In this document: positions 7,363 to 17,010 of the stretch, piece by piece | Numbering within the stretch: the stretch's first letter is position 1 | Layout of the letters: each line of letters starts with the position of its first letter | Assembly: GCF_014698845.1 (NCBI RefSeq) | Contig: NZ_JACJTV010000043.1 | Location: 1-38,520, forward strand | Source: Coleofasciculus sp. FACHB-1120 | GTDB lineage: Bacteria; Cyanobacteriota; Cyanobacteriia; Cyanobacteriales; FACHB-T130 | Direction: 5' to 3' | DNA: 38,520 nt | The notes under the pieces: model-generated | The model's database searches: none | Told to the model about the DNA's origin: nothing | Seen by the model: the letters and a program-made list of their open reading frames with translations, nothing else | Program-made: the position numbers and the translations under genes

Positions 7363-9708
7363 CTAATTTTCCGCTGTTGTCCAAGGGAGTGTAAACCAAA
7401 AAGTAGAGCCGTGATTCGGGCGACTTGTCACTCCAATTTCTCCACCGTGAGCGGTAATAATTTGCCGGCAGAGATACAATTTTAACCCGATGTTAGTCGA
7501 GCAGCGAGCTTGAGGATCGCGGACTAAGAGATTGAATAGGCGATCGCACTCTAATTGACCCATGTCTACACCATTATTTTCGATGGTAAAGCGGATCATC
7601 TGCTTATCAACTTTTGCTTTTAAGGTCAACTTCAACCCAGGTGAATTTTGCTTCAAAGCATAGGTTAATACATTTTCAAAAAGCCGCTGAAGCTGATATG
7701 GATCGACCATTACTAAGGGTAAATTTGCCGCCATCATATTTTTGATGGTTGCTTGATTTTCCGCTAGCGTGGGTTTAAAGTCTCGGAGAATCGCTGGAAC
7801 CAGTGTATTTAATTGAACCAACTCTCGCTGAAGGATGAGTCCTTTGTTTTCGGTGGTATTCGTTTCGATTAATGATTTAATCATGCTCAGTTGGCGTTCG
7901 TTGCCTTGAATCATTCTCTCTATCAGAGAGCGCGGAACTGTCACTTTTTCTTCTGGCGATCCCAGCAGATTATTTAATACCATGATAGTGCCCTGAACCG
8001 AGGTACGAAGGTCGTGAGAAACTGTATGTAAAACAACGTCTTTAATCCGATTCAGCTCTTGCAGTTCCTGCATTTTCTGCTGTAGCAGAGCGGTACGTTC
8101 TTCTACTTGGCATTCCAGATTGGCATTCAGCGCTTGTACTTGTTGCAAGAGAGAAGATTGCTGAATTGCGATCGCTACCTGTACTCCCAGTTGAGCGAGC
8201 AAGTCAATTTCACACTGCTGCCACTCCCGTGGTGCAGAGCATTGATTGGCAATTAAAATGCCATAAAGTTTGTCTCCTAGCATAATTGGGACACCAATGC
8301 CCGCTTTAACTTGATATCGATTGTGGTACTCAGCGATAAATGCAGATTTCTCTACTTTCGTTGTATCGTTGACAACTCGGATGCGATCGAGTTCAAATAT
8401 CTGTTTAATTTCCTTGTAAGCAATATTCTCTGTAACCCAACCCAAAATTGACGGAAAATTAGGATCTACCGACTCTGCTACGGCTGTGCCTTGCCCCTTT
8501 TCATCAAAGTAACTAATAAAGACGCGATCCGCGTGCAAAAACTGCCTAACTTCTTCAACGGTAGTGTTTAGAATTTCCTTCAGATCGAGCGATCGCCTAA
8601 TTCGCAAAGCAATCTCGTAAATCAAGCGATCGCGTTCGGCGGCGGCGCTAACCAAACTTTCAGCAGCTTTGCGCTCAGTAATATCACTTCTTACAGAAAC
8701 TATGTATGATTCACCATTAATGTTGACAATTTCTGCTGAAAATAAATAGATTCCTACCTCACCAGATTTCTTGCGAAACTCAAATTCCTGATTACGAATC
8801 GCTCCTTGTTCCAGCAAAGTCTGTTGCATTCTCATGCGGTCTTCTGGATTCACCCAAGCATTGATTTCAATTGAGGTACGACCAATAATTTCTTCTCGTT
8901 TGTAATTGCTAAGGCGGAGAAAGCTATCATTGACATCAATATAACGCCCATCATTGAGTGTTGTGATACTCATAGCATCAGGGCTATAACGAAACGCTAT
9001 AGAAAATTTTTGCTCTGAAAGTAAGAGTGCCTCATCATGAATCTTGCGCTCGGTAATATCTATCAGTAAACCATTCCAATAAATGTCGTCATTTCCTTGC
9101 AAAATAGGTCGAGCCGCCGTTTGCATCCACTTTATTTCGCCTGATTTGGTAATCACACGACCTTCCCATATCCAAGGTTGGAGATTAGCTGCTGAAATCA
9201 GTAATGACTGTTCATAAGCTTCCCGCTCGTCTGGATGGATCAGGCTCCATAATTGAGTCAGGTTGGTATAAGCTGAATAAGGCGCTAATTCTAAAAATTC
9301 TTGACAGCCAGAATGGGCAAATAGTAACCAGCGGGAATCATCGCGATTGAGGAGCTGAAAAATAATTCCCAACTTGTTAGCTGCTACTTTTTCAAGTTTT
9401 GGATCGCTTTGTGGTAGTAAAATTTCTGCGGGCAAAAGATTTTCCCAGGAATGGGCAATTGGCGACTGAAAATCTGCATCAACTTGTGTTTGAGTCTGGC
9501 TGACTATTTTTTCAACACTTTCTTCCTCCAAATTCAGTAGCTGTTTTAACTGTTCAAAAGCTGCTTCATCTCGACAGCAAGCCCGTAAAGCTTGTAAATA
9601 ATTTAAATCAGAAACCATGCCCCTCCTGGATATATAATGATGTTGAAAACCTGATTGATGAGAAGCAAGTGATTGAGTTCCCTGAGCCAAGAATTTCTTT
9701 TTCAACAT
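7363..9708 (-). CDS. PAS-PAS-GAF histidine kinase homologue with degraded ATP-binding motifs
   Basis: Domain order is PAS (about 105-222), PAS (225-347), GAF (357-520), coiled coil (522-560), HisKA and HATPase_c. The HisKA motif VSHDLRT keeps its phospho-acceptor His (about H565). The HATPase domain aligns closely with the next kinase upstream but has lost key residues. The N-box Asn is Tyr in ENVLTYALK. The G1 motif DNGIG has become NNGVD. GLGL in G2 has become GLKL. ATP binding is therefore doubtful, and the protein may act as a receptor or a phospho-acceptor for its paralogue. The start is uncertain: ATG 9708 is used here. A GTG lies at 9717, and an ATG at 9618 has a close AGGAGGGG. The gene follows the Cache kinase by 147 bp. 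Confidence 0.88.
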   Translation of the reverse strand: MLKKKFLAQGTQSLASHQSGFQHHYISRRGMVSDLNYLQALRACCRDEAAFEQLKQLLNLEEESVEKIVSQTQTQVDADFQSPIAHSWENLLPAEILLPQSDPKLEKVAANKLGIIFQLLNRDDSRWLLFAHSGCQEFLELAPYSAYTNLTQLWSLIHPDEREAYEQSLLISAANLQPWIWEGRVITKSGEIKWMQTAARPILQGNDDIYWNGLLIDITERKIHDEALLLSEQKFSIAFRYSPDAMSITTLNDGRYIDVNDSFLRLSNYKREEIIGRTSIEINAWVNPEDRMRMQQTLLEQGAIRNQEFEFRKKSGEVGIYLFSAEIVNINGESYIVSVRSDITERKAAESLVSAAAERDRLIYEIALRIRRSLDLKEILNTTVEEVRQFLHADRVFISYFDEKGQGTAVAESVDPNFPSILGWVTENIAYKEIKQIFELDRIRVVNDTTKVEKSAFIAEYHNRYQVKAGIGVPIMLGDKLYGILIANQCSAPREWQQCEIDLLAQLGVQVAIAIQQSSLLQQVQALNANLECQVEERTALLQQKMQELQELNRIKDVVLHTVSHDLRTSVQGTIMVLNNLLGSPEEKVTVPRSLIERMIQGNERQLSMIKSLIETNTTENKGLILQRELVQLNTLVPAILRDFKPTLAENQATIKNMMAANLPLVMVDPYQLQRLFENVLTYALKQNSPGLKLTLKAKVDKQMIRFTIENNGVDMGQLECDRLFNLLVRDPQARCSTNIGLKLYLCRQIITAHGGEIGVTSRPNHGSTFWFTLPWTTAEN

Positions 9709-9790
9709 TGCACTCACCCTTTATTTCCAGTATTATTCAGTCTTATTCCAAGTTACAATAAGCACTGGCGATCGCCTTCGTGCAGGTGAC

Positions 9791-9811
9791 TCACCCGATT
9801 GGGTGATTTTT
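9791..9811 (+). terminator. Short stem-loop with T-run between the two kinases
   Basis: TCACCC and GGGTGA pair around a GATT loop and are followed by five T. It has terminator form on the plus strand, although both flanking genes are on the minus strand. On the minus strand it is a hairpin after an A-run in the leader of the second kinase, so its role is unclear. Confidence 0.35.
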
Positions 9812-9855
9812 AGTGATTGGTCATTAGTCAGTGGTAACGCAATAATGACGATGAA

Positions 9856-12800
9856 CTAACCAGATTTTTCTACCTCTGGTGAGGTTGCTAAAGGTAATGT
9901 GAACCAGAAAGTTGCTCCAGTTCCGGGGGCGCTAATGGCACCAATTTGTCCTCCATGAGCGGTGATGATTTGCCGACAAAGATATAACCCTAGACCGATG
10001 CCAGCAGAACGGGCGTGATTGCCTCGGACATAACGATCGAAAAGGCGATCGCACGCTTCTGGATTCATCCCGATGCCGTTATCAGCAACGGTGCAATGGA
10101 TCATCTCTTCTTCTACAAGGGCTTCCAAGGTGATGCGAAGTCCGGGTGGGTTATGGTTCAGCGCATTAGTGAGCAAATTTTCAAAAACTCGCCTCAGCTG
10201 CAATGGATCGGCTGTCACGCCCGGTAAATCGTAGGGAACTCGATTTATCAGCGACGCTTGATGTTTTGATAGCAGCGGTTCTAAGTCTTCTGCGATCGCT
10301 TGAATCAACGTACTCAGTTCTACAAACTCATATTGGAGGACAACGCCGCGAACTTCGCTGGAATGCGCTTCGAGGAGAGAGTTAATTAAACCCAGTTGGC
10401 GATCGCTACTCTGAATCATCCGCTCTAAAATTGAGCGCGAAATGGGAATCGTGTCGCCCACTTTATTTAACAAGTTATTCATTACCAAAGACATTCCCAT
10501 AATTGGCGTGCGAAGATCGTGAGAAACTGCATGAAGAAACTCATCTTTGAGTTCGTTCAGCTCTTTGAGTTCCTCCATTTTTTGAATGAGTTGGGCAGTG
10601 CGCGTCTCAACTTGACGTTCCAAACTAGCATTTAGATCCTGTACTTGTTGATAGAGTTTCGCTTGCTGAATGGCGATTGTCACTTGAGTTGACAGTGATG
10701 AAAGCAAATCAATTTCCAATTGCTTCCAGTCACGCGGGTTTGTACATTGATCGACCATTAAGATTCCCCACGCCTCGTCATTCAGAAGAATTGGTACAGC
10801 CAGATAAGCTTTGATATGATAATTGGAAAAATCTTGAGAAATAGCTGAAGAAAGTTCTATTTGAGAAGTATCTTTAACAACGTGGATACTTTTATTCTCA
10901 AACATCGCTCTGATTTGTTGCATATGTTCTTCATCTGTGGGACTCCATCCCAAAACAGGACGCCAAGGGGGAGCGACCGATTCCGCAACTACCTCAAAAT
11001 TGCTATAAATACGACTGATAAAAACCCGATCTGCTAACAGAAAATTTCGGACTTCTATCACGGTAGTATCTAGAATTTGCTGAATATCGAGTGATTGTCG
11101 AATGCGGAGTGCCATCGCGCCCGACAAGCGATCGCGCTCCGCCGAGAGTAACAGCGCCTCTTCTGCACGCTGGCGCTCGGTAATATCAATTCCTAACCCA
11201 AAGAAGAAGTCAAGTTCCCCATTTTCTTTGGCAACTGACCTACCGTGCCATTCTACTAGCAGTTTTTCGCCTTGTTTGGTAAGAACGTAGTTGTTTTGCT
11301 GAGGCAGTTGCTGTAGTTGGATGACACGCTCAAAGACCTCAGAAACGATTGCGCGATCGCTTTGGGGAATAAAAGTCGAAAGATAATCAGTTCCTAAAAC
11401 CTCCTCAAAGGTATAACCAAGAGCGTGAAGCATTGCGTCATTCATCATCCTGACGGTACCATCCGGATTGATAGCCACAAAAAAAGCTGGAGAAGTTTGA
11501 ACAATCGTGGTGTTAAAGTCTCTTTCTTGGCGTAGTTTCTCCTCTGCTTGCTTCCAATCGGTAATGTCTTGCGTCATTACCATTGCCGCAAAAATTTCTC
11601 CGCCTTCATTTTTGACGGGAAGTGCGTGCAAAAGATAGATCCGTGAACCGGAGCGATCGCTATCAGGCGAATTGTTGTAAGGCACTTCAATTACAGTAGC
11701 TTTTCCTGCCAGCGCCGCACGATAAGTCGGCTCTAACAATTCGCAAGTTTCACAAGGTAATGTTTCGCAAAGCATCCTTCCTTCTAACAACTCTTTAGAA
11801 AGACCAATCGCAGCTAATCCTGCACCTTCAGCAATCGTGTAACGGAGGTCTTGATCGAGCAAGAAAACTGCGCCGTTTGGAAAGTTTCTTGCAAGCGTGC
11901 GGTATAATTCCTCGCTTCGCGTGAGTGCCTCTTCCACTCGTTTTCGTTCCGTGATATCTATCCCAATACTGATAATGTAATTAACTGAGTTATCGGTATC
12001 AACGAGAACTGTATTCGACCAAGCAATCGGTCGTCGGCTTCCATTTTTCGTTACCCAGTAGTTTTCATACGTGCTAGGCAACTCACCAGATTGGAGAGAT
12101 TTAAAAAGATTTTTGCCAGGTTCCACTTCTTCCGGAATTAAAAATAAATCCCAGAAATACTTGTCCTTAACTTCTTCAAATGAGTATTGAGTTGTTTCCT
12201 CGCAAGCGCGATTAAAACGGATGATTCGCCCTTGGGAATCGAGAACCACTACTAAAGCACCAGCCGTATCAAGGATGGCAGAAACAAAATTTCGTTCCTT
12301 CCTCAAATCTTTAATTAGCCCCCGCAATTGAGCCGTCATTTCATTAAAAGTGGTCGCCAATACCCCCAACTCATTGCCTTGTATAACCGTCACTTGCGTA
12401 TCCAAATTCCCTCCACTAATTTGGGCTGCTGCTTTTGTTAACCGCTGCAAAGGTAATACAATTTGCCGAGAGAAGAACCAACCCAGCTCAGTCGCTACAA
12501 GTATCGCCCCGCTCAATGCTATACCCATCACCAAAAGCATTTTTCGCACTGGAGCGTAGGCTTCAAGGGTGGGTAGTTCTACCACTACCTTCCAGCGTCC
12601 ATTACGGATAGTAGAAATGGCTCCCACGACCTCAACACCTCGCAAACCTTGATAAGTAGTCAGCCGTCTTGCACCATTTAATTTAGTTATTTTTTGGATA
12701 AATTGGTAGCCAGAAAGGTCTTTAAGATTAAACTTTTCAGGAGATTCTCCTTTTTCAGCGATTAAATAATTACGGTTGTCTATCGCATAAGCATAACCCG

Positions 12801-13443
12801 TCTTACCTACCCTAGTTTGGGAGAGAACATTCCAGAGAAATTTTAAATTTATCCAAGCCATTAAAACACCATTAATTTCATCCTGTTGGTTGCGAATGGG
12901 CACGGCTAAGATAACTGTCTGCAAGCGAGTTTTAGGGTCAATTCTAACGGGACTGACAAAATCTTCCTGTTGTCTAAAAGCTTGTAAAAAAGATGTAGAA
13001 GTTTCTTCTTGATAGAAAATTGCCTTACCATAAGGTGAAGAGAAGGAAACAATTTCACCCTTATTATTAAAAACTGCCACTGTTTCATAAGCACTATTGT
13101 GGCGGGTTAACGCTTCCAGAAATCTATCTTGAATCTCAGGCGAAAGATCGGTCAATCCTGGCACTCTCGCTAAATAGCTTAGTTTCCGCTGTAAGTCATC
13201 CAAGTAAGCATTGATTTCCCCAGCAGCCGCATGACTACGCTCTTGTTGGGCAATTTCTACTTGTTGCAATTGAGCTTGAAAGCTTAGATAGATTAAAATT
13301 CCCGAAGTGAGCAATAACGTTAAAACGACTAGCAAGACTAGACCGTATCTCAGCTGATTTGCAATTGAAAAAAGCCAAGATAGGGGTAAATTCATCCCTG
13401 TATTAGCTTGATGCGAAGCACTATTGCGATTTTTTTTGTTCAT
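9856..13443 (-). CDS. Transmembrane Cache-HAMP-PAS-GAF sensor histidine kinase (1195 aa)
   Basis: The ATG at 13443 has GGAGG six bases upstream, so it is preferred to the earlier in-frame start at 13470. Order: TM1 (about 33-54), periplasmic double-Cache-like sensor (55-295, with VAVFNNKGEIVSFSSP and GKTGYAYAID), TM2 (302-324), HAMP (325-380), three PAS domains (385-500, 510-630, 640-757), GAF (770-930), HisKA with VSHDLRTP (His about 975) and an intact HATPase_c (ENLLTNALNHN, DNGIGM, GIGLGLYL). The protein is expected to sense a periplasmic ligand and autophosphorylate. The second PAS has a Cys-rich stretch (LCETLPCETCELLE). The gene lies 78 bp after a BMP-type binding protein, and no response regulator is adjacent. 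Confidence 0.92.
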   Translation of the reverse strand: MNKKNRNSASHQANTGMNLPLSWLFSIANQLRYGLVLLVVLTLLLTSGILIYLSFQAQLQQVEIAQQERSHAAAGEINAYLDDLQRKLSYLARVPGLTDLSPEIQDRFLEALTRHNSAYETVAVFNNKGEIVSFSSPYGKAIFYQEETSTSFLQAFRQQEDFVSPVRIDPKTRLQTVILAVPIRNQQDEINGVLMAWINLKFLWNVLSQTRVGKTGYAYAIDNRNYLIAEKGESPEKFNLKDLSGYQFIQKITKLNGARRLTTYQGLRGVEVVGAISTIRNGRWKVVVELPTLEAYAPVRKMLLVMGIALSGAILVATELGWFFSRQIVLPLQRLTKAAAQISGGNLDTQVTVIQGNELGVLATTFNEMTAQLRGLIKDLRKERNFVSAILDTAGALVVVLDSQGRIIRFNRACEETTQYSFEEVKDKYFWDLFLIPEEVEPGKNLFKSLQSGELPSTYENYWVTKNGSRRPIAWSNTVLVDTDNSVNYIISIGIDITERKRVEEALTRSEELYRTLARNFPNGAVFLLDQDLRYTIAEGAGLAAIGLSKELLEGRMLCETLPCETCELLEPTYRAALAGKATVIEVPYNNSPDSDRSGSRIYLLHALPVKNEGGEIFAAMVMTQDITDWKQAEEKLRQERDFNTTIVQTSPAFFVAINPDGTVRMMNDAMLHALGYTFEEVLGTDYLSTFIPQSDRAIVSEVFERVIQLQQLPQQNNYVLTKQGEKLLVEWHGRSVAKENGELDFFFGLGIDITERQRAEEALLLSAERDRLSGAMALRIRQSLDIQQILDTTVIEVRNFLLADRVFISRIYSNFEVVAESVAPPWRPVLGWSPTDEEHMQQIRAMFENKSIHVVKDTSQIELSSAISQDFSNYHIKAYLAVPILLNDEAWGILMVDQCTNPRDWKQLEIDLLSSLSTQVTIAIQQAKLYQQVQDLNASLERQVETRTAQLIQKMEELKELNELKDEFLHAVSHDLRTPIMGMSLVMNNLLNKVGDTIPISRSILERMIQSSDRQLGLINSLLEAHSSEVRGVVLQYEFVELSTLIQAIAEDLEPLLSKHQASLINRVPYDLPGVTADPLQLRRVFENLLTNALNHNPPGLRITLEALVEEEMIHCTVADNGIGMNPEACDRLFDRYVRGNHARSAGIGLGLYLCRQIITAHGGQIGAISAPGTGATFWFTLPLATSPEVEKSG

Positions 13444-13521
13444 CGTGCCTCCTAGCGCAGAAACTTGCACCTGCTGATTGCCTATTGTTTTAAACCTCTA
13501 GAGAATCAATGTAAATTTCCT

Positions 13522-14526
13522 CTAGGGCGAAACATCTATTTTGCCAGTGATGATATCTTGCTTGACAGAATCGACGAAAGCTTCTTGATCTAGAGTTAAC
13601 GAGCCATAAAAAGGAGCTAAATCTTGAACTTCCTCTAGCAGCCCAAACTTGTATTGTTTGCCTTCCCATCGCCCCTGTTGTACCAAGGTTGCTCCCTCCA
13701 GCATTAACATTGGCACCTGCTGGACAACGCTGGTAACAATCGTTTTTGGAGCCAGTTTGTGCCGATTTTCAATTCCATTGATGGCATGTATCCAGCCGAT
13801 AACATAAACACCCTTACTTTGGGCAGCTACTTTAATAACACCTATATTGGCTCTATCGGCATCAACAACTAAAACATCAGTTCCCGCCGCAACTTGCTCC
13901 TGGGCAATTTTTCTAGCTTTGTCTGCATCTGACCAACTGTTAACCCACTTGATAGAAACTGTACTGTCCAGTTTCGTTGCCAGGACACCCCGTTTAAATA
14001 AGGTAGCCTCTTCTTCCATTACTGGGTAGGCTTGACCGCCAATAAAGGCAACTTTTTTGGTTTTGGTTTTTAGTCCAGCAACAACCCCAGTTAGATAACC
14101 CACTTCCCCACTGCGAAACGCCAAAGCACCCACGTTTTTATTGTTACCGGCATAACTACTCATGACTGCAAATTTAGTGCGGGGAAAATCTTTTGCGACT
14201 CTTTCGGCAGCGTCGCGGTATTCATCACCATGACTGATGAGAAAATCAAAACTTTTTTTTGCATATTCACGAAAGGTTTTCTCACCATCGGCTTCAGGAA
14301 CGCTAGCACTATAAGCCACCTCAGCTCCAAGTTCTTTTTCGATTAATTTCAACCCTTCATAACCTGATTGATTCCAACCTTTGTCATCTATAGGGCCGGG
14401 AAAAAGCATCGCTACTTTAAAAGTCCCGGCTTTTCCACTCTCAGGTTTAGGTGTAATCTTGCTTCCAGTTGCACCACAGGCCACCAGAAAAAAAATTAAA
14501 ACTAGGCAAATAGTTTTTTTGGTCAT
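13522..14526 (-). CDS. BMP/PnrA-family solute-binding lipoprotein
   Basis: This 334-residue protein starts with a lipoprotein signal whose lipobox is LVAC (Cys17). The mature part is a periplasmic-binding fold of the BMP family: FKVAMLFPGPIDDKGWNQSGYEG near residue 36, then FLISHGDEYRDAAERVAKDFP, GEVGYLTGVVAGLKTKT and DVLVVDADRANIGVI. Family members such as PnrA bind nucleosides and normally feed an ABC transporter. No permease or ATPase is encoded nearby, and the next gene is a sensor kinase with a periplasmic domain. Inference: the lipoprotein may present a ligand to that kinase. No ribosome site is visible; a heptamer repeat array occupies that place. Confidence 0.88.
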   Translation of the reverse strand: MTKKTICLVLIFFLVACGATGSKITPKPESGKAGTFKVAMLFPGPIDDKGWNQSGYEGLKLIEKELGAEVAYSASVPEADGEKTFREYAKKSFDFLISHGDEYRDAAERVAKDFPRTKFAVMSSYAGNNKNVGALAFRSGEVGYLTGVVAGLKTKTKKVAFIGGQAYPVMEEEATLFKRGVLATKLDSTVSIKWVNSWSDADKARKIAQEQVAAGTDVLVVDADRANIGVIKVAAQSKGVYVIGWIHAINGIENRHKLAPKTIVTSVVQQVPMLMLEGATLVQQGRWEGKQYKFGLLEEVQDLAPFYGSLTLDQEAFVDSVKQDIITGKIDVSP

Positions 14527-14529
14527 GGA

Positions 14530-14563
14530 TAGTGGTAGTGGGTCATGGGTGGTGGGTAGTGGG
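14530..14563. repeat. Heptanucleotide tandem repeat (TAGTGGG type)
   Basis: Heptamers TAGTGGG, TCATGGG, TGGTGGG and TAGTGGG follow each other at 14536-14563, with a partial unit at 14530-14535. Short tandemly repeated heptamers are well known in filamentous cyanobacteria. This array lies directly upstream of the BMP lipoprotein start, where a ribosome binding site would be expected. Confidence 0.8.
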
Positions 14564-15009
14564 TAAGAATGACCGCCTATTACCTACTACCTCTTGACTA
14601 AGGACTCAGGACTACTAAGACACCAAAAGGATTTTGCTTCTAGATTCTATCTACTTTCATCCAATTAGGCTACACTTGTGCAGAAGGAAATCATTTTTTC
14701 CGGAAAATGTTTCTCCTATTCAGAAGCCTTTTTTATTGACAAACTTTAAGTAAAGCAGTTTATAAAATATTAATTAAATTTTATTTTGGCTATTTTTACT
14801 ATTAATTCATAGGTTGTTGCCTTACGGGGAATCTCAACTAATTTATCCTAATAACACTTAAATTTGTGATACTACTTTTCAAATTCCGAAAAAATAGCCT
14901 TGAAGAACTTCAAATCAGTATCAGCCCTGCTTTAAACTAAAAGAATGTATGGAAATGATGTGATTGAGGAGAGTTTTAGCAGGCGTCAGGAATGTGAAAG
15001 TTTATTTTT
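14564..15009. other. AT-rich intergenic stretch, probable promoter region
   Basis: No gene was found. The region holds a 12-bp palindrome TTTTCCGGAAAA at 14696-14707 and a strongly AT-rich part at about 14735-14880. The BMP/kinase operon promoter is probably here, but no convincing -35/-10 pair was identified. Confidence 0.4.
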
Positions 15010-15585
15010 TTAAGTTGAACTTAGCGTTACATTGATTCTTTTTTGTAATATCAATTCCGAGAAAATCCCGGCTATATTCCAAGCATCGTCTCCGCCTCTA
15101 TGGTGAGTTCCTTCAAGGGGAAGATTCAGTAATTCTAATGCCATATCCATACCAATTTCATATGGCAAGGCATGAATAATCCCAAAAAGGGTTTTGATAT
15201 TGATATGTCGGGTTCCGAAAGGATAACTGATATGGCAAGATTGACATTGTTTTTCAAATTGTCGTCGGTCGTAGTCGCCGTAGCTTGCCCAAACTCTATC
15301 TTTGGATAAATATTTTTTCTTTAAAATTGAACAGGCAGATTCAAAAGAAATACCTAAATTAACTTGTGCTTGGGTTAATGTGGTGAGATTGGTGCAAAAT
15401 TCACTAACTCGGGAACGTTCGGGTTTTACGAGGATACTTTCTTTTTCCAAACGCTCTCCCGTAGCAATATCAATTGGACAAATCCCCATTTCGATGATTT
15501 CGGTTTCTTGTCCAGTGGGTGGGTTTCCTTCCCAGCAAGTTGATTCAATATCAACCACAAGGATTTGGTCTAATCTCTTAGCCAT
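15010..15585 (-). CDS. DEDDh-family 3'-5' exonuclease
   Basis: This 191-residue single-domain nuclease has the Exo I motif VVDIESTCWEG (Asp12 and Glu14). It also has an Exo II region around WASYGDYDRRQFEKQC and Exo III as THHRGGDDAWN (His and Asp). DIESTCWE and the HHRGxDDAxN ending resemble the ERI-1/3'hExo and KapD-like group more than DnaQ itself, so an RNA substrate is possible. It lies downstream of murF on the same strand, with a palindrome in the 72-bp gap. Confidence 0.85.
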   Translation of the reverse strand: MAKRLDQILVVDIESTCWEGNPPTGQETEIIEMGICPIDIATGERLEKESILVKPERSRVSEFCTNLTTLTQAQVNLGISFESACSILKKKYLSKDRVWASYGDYDRRQFEKQCQSCHISYPFGTRHINIKTLFGIIHALPYEIGMDMALELLNLPLEGTHHRGGDDAWNIAGIFSELILQKRINVTLSST

Positions 15586-15612
15586 TTTGGAGTGACTTTT
15601 TGTTTGGTGTGG

Positions 15613-15641
15613 ACACCCCGTAGAGGTGCCTCTACGGGTGT
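15613..15641. repeat. Palindromic intergenic repeat between the exonuclease gene and murF
   Basis: CCCGTAGAGG at 15617-15626 pairs with CCTCTACGGG at 15629-15638. The stem extends by three more pairs (13-15 with 39-41) after a one-base bulge. Such GTAGAGG-type palindromes are often dispersed in cyanobacterial genomes. It may serve as a 3' end for murF. Confidence 0.75.
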
Positions 15642-15657
15642 TGGTAATTTGAAATAA

Positions 15658-17010
15658 TTAGTTGGTCAATTCGGCGCGAAGTTGATTGACAACTCGGCTT
15701 AGGGCTACTGAATGGGAGGCTTTGAAGAGGATGCGATCGCCTTCTTGCACCATTTCTTTCAAACGCTCTACCACAGCCTGATGCGTCGAAAAGCACTCAG
15801 CGGGTAAAGGAGCAGCACCCAGAGCGATCGCTTCGGCTTCTTTGTCATCTACCAACACCAGCAAAGCGTCTAGATTCAACCGCCGCGCCGCTTCTCCAAC
15901 TGCAAAGTGGAATTGGGGCGATCGCTCTCCCAATTCCTTCATCGTCCCCAGAACCGCAATATGCCTTTTTCCTGGCGTTTGTGCCAACAATTGCAGCGCC
16001 GCCAGCATTGACTCTAGTCCAGCATTGTAAGTTTCATCCAAAATGGCAACATCGTTGGGCAAATCGTAGCGCTGCGCCCTTCCAGAAGGGAGATTCACCG
16101 ACAAACCGGCGGTTAACGATTTCCAGTCAACCTGGAGAACTTTAGCTACCGCCAAGGCTGCCAGAAAATTAGATGCATTATGACGCCCCGGTAGTGGTAA
16201 CGGCAGATGAACTCCTTCGACGCACAATGTCTCGTTATCAATCAATTCCCCGCGCAAATCTCCCCCTTCCAAGCCGTAGGTAATGGTTTGCCCTTGCCAA
16301 ACTGTTGCCGCAGTTTCCATTAACAAGCGGTTGTCGTGATTCAGAACCGCGATGCTAGTGGAAGGCATTTCGGCAAGTAATTCGCATTTCGCTTGCGCGA
16401 TCGCTTCCTCAGAACCCAGCCGCCCAATATGCGCGGTTCCCACATTCGTAATTACCGCTACAGAAGGATGTGCAATTTGTGTTAATAGCGCAATCTCACC
16501 CCTAGCACGCATTGCCATTTCAATCACAGCATAGTTATGCATTGATGAAAGTTCTAATAGTGTTTTGGGAACACCGATTTCGTTGTTGTAATTTGCCTGA
16601 GTTTTAAGAATGTCTCCCTTTGTTGACAAAACTGCTGCGATTAATTCCTTGGTAGTGGTTTTACCTACGGAGCCAGTTACCGCGATTACGGGGATGTCGA
16701 ACTGCAAGCGCCACCAATGCGCGATTGTCTGATATGCCTTTAAGGTATCTTCTAAGTACAAATGCGGGATAGGCCCCGGCAACGGGTGATCGGTAATGGC
16801 TGCGATCGCTCCTTTTTCGAGAGCCGTTTCCACAAACTCATGCCCGTCAAACTTGTCCCCGCGCAGCGCTACGAAAATTTCCCCTGGCTTCAGGCTGCGT
16901 GTGTCGGTTGTAATTCCTGCAACATATCTCGCCAATTCGACGTCAGACAGATTTATTGGTGTCGCCGCTATGATTTGGGCTATTTGAGAGAGGAGTATGT
17001 GACAAGGCAT
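15658..17010 (-). CDS. murF: UDP-N-acetylmuramoyl-tripeptide--D-alanyl-D-alanine ligase
   Basis: MurF adds D-Ala-D-Ala to the UDP-MurNAc tripeptide, the last cytoplasmic step of the peptidoglycan precursor nucleotide pathway. The 450-residue length is normal. The N-terminal domain has ITTDTRSLKPGEIFVALRGDKFDGHEF. The ATP-binding P-loop is VTGSVGKTTTKE near residue 115. Further family motifs are NYNNEIGVPKTLLEL, NVGTAHIGRLGS (with the Mg-binding His) and ILDETYNAGLESM. The C-terminal domain contains HIAVLGTMKELGE. No other mur genes are adjacent. Confidence 0.95.
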   Translation of the reverse strand: MPCHILLSQIAQIIAATPINLSDVELARYVAGITTDTRSLKPGEIFVALRGDKFDGHEFVETALEKGAIAAITDHPLPGPIPHLYLEDTLKAYQTIAHWWRLQFDIPVIAVTGSVGKTTTKELIAAVLSTKGDILKTQANYNNEIGVPKTLLELSSMHNYAVIEMAMRARGEIALLTQIAHPSVAVITNVGTAHIGRLGSEEAIAQAKCELLAEMPSTSIAVLNHDNRLLMETAATVWQGQTITYGLEGGDLRGELIDNETLCVEGVHLPLPLPGRHNASNFLAALAVAKVLQVDWKSLTAGLSVNLPSGRAQRYDLPNDVAILDETYNAGLESMLAALQLLAQTPGKRHIAVLGTMKELGERSPQFHFAVGEAARRLNLDALLVLVDDKEAEAIALGAAPLPAECFSTHQAVVERLKEMVQEGDRILFKASHSVALSRVVNQLRAELTN

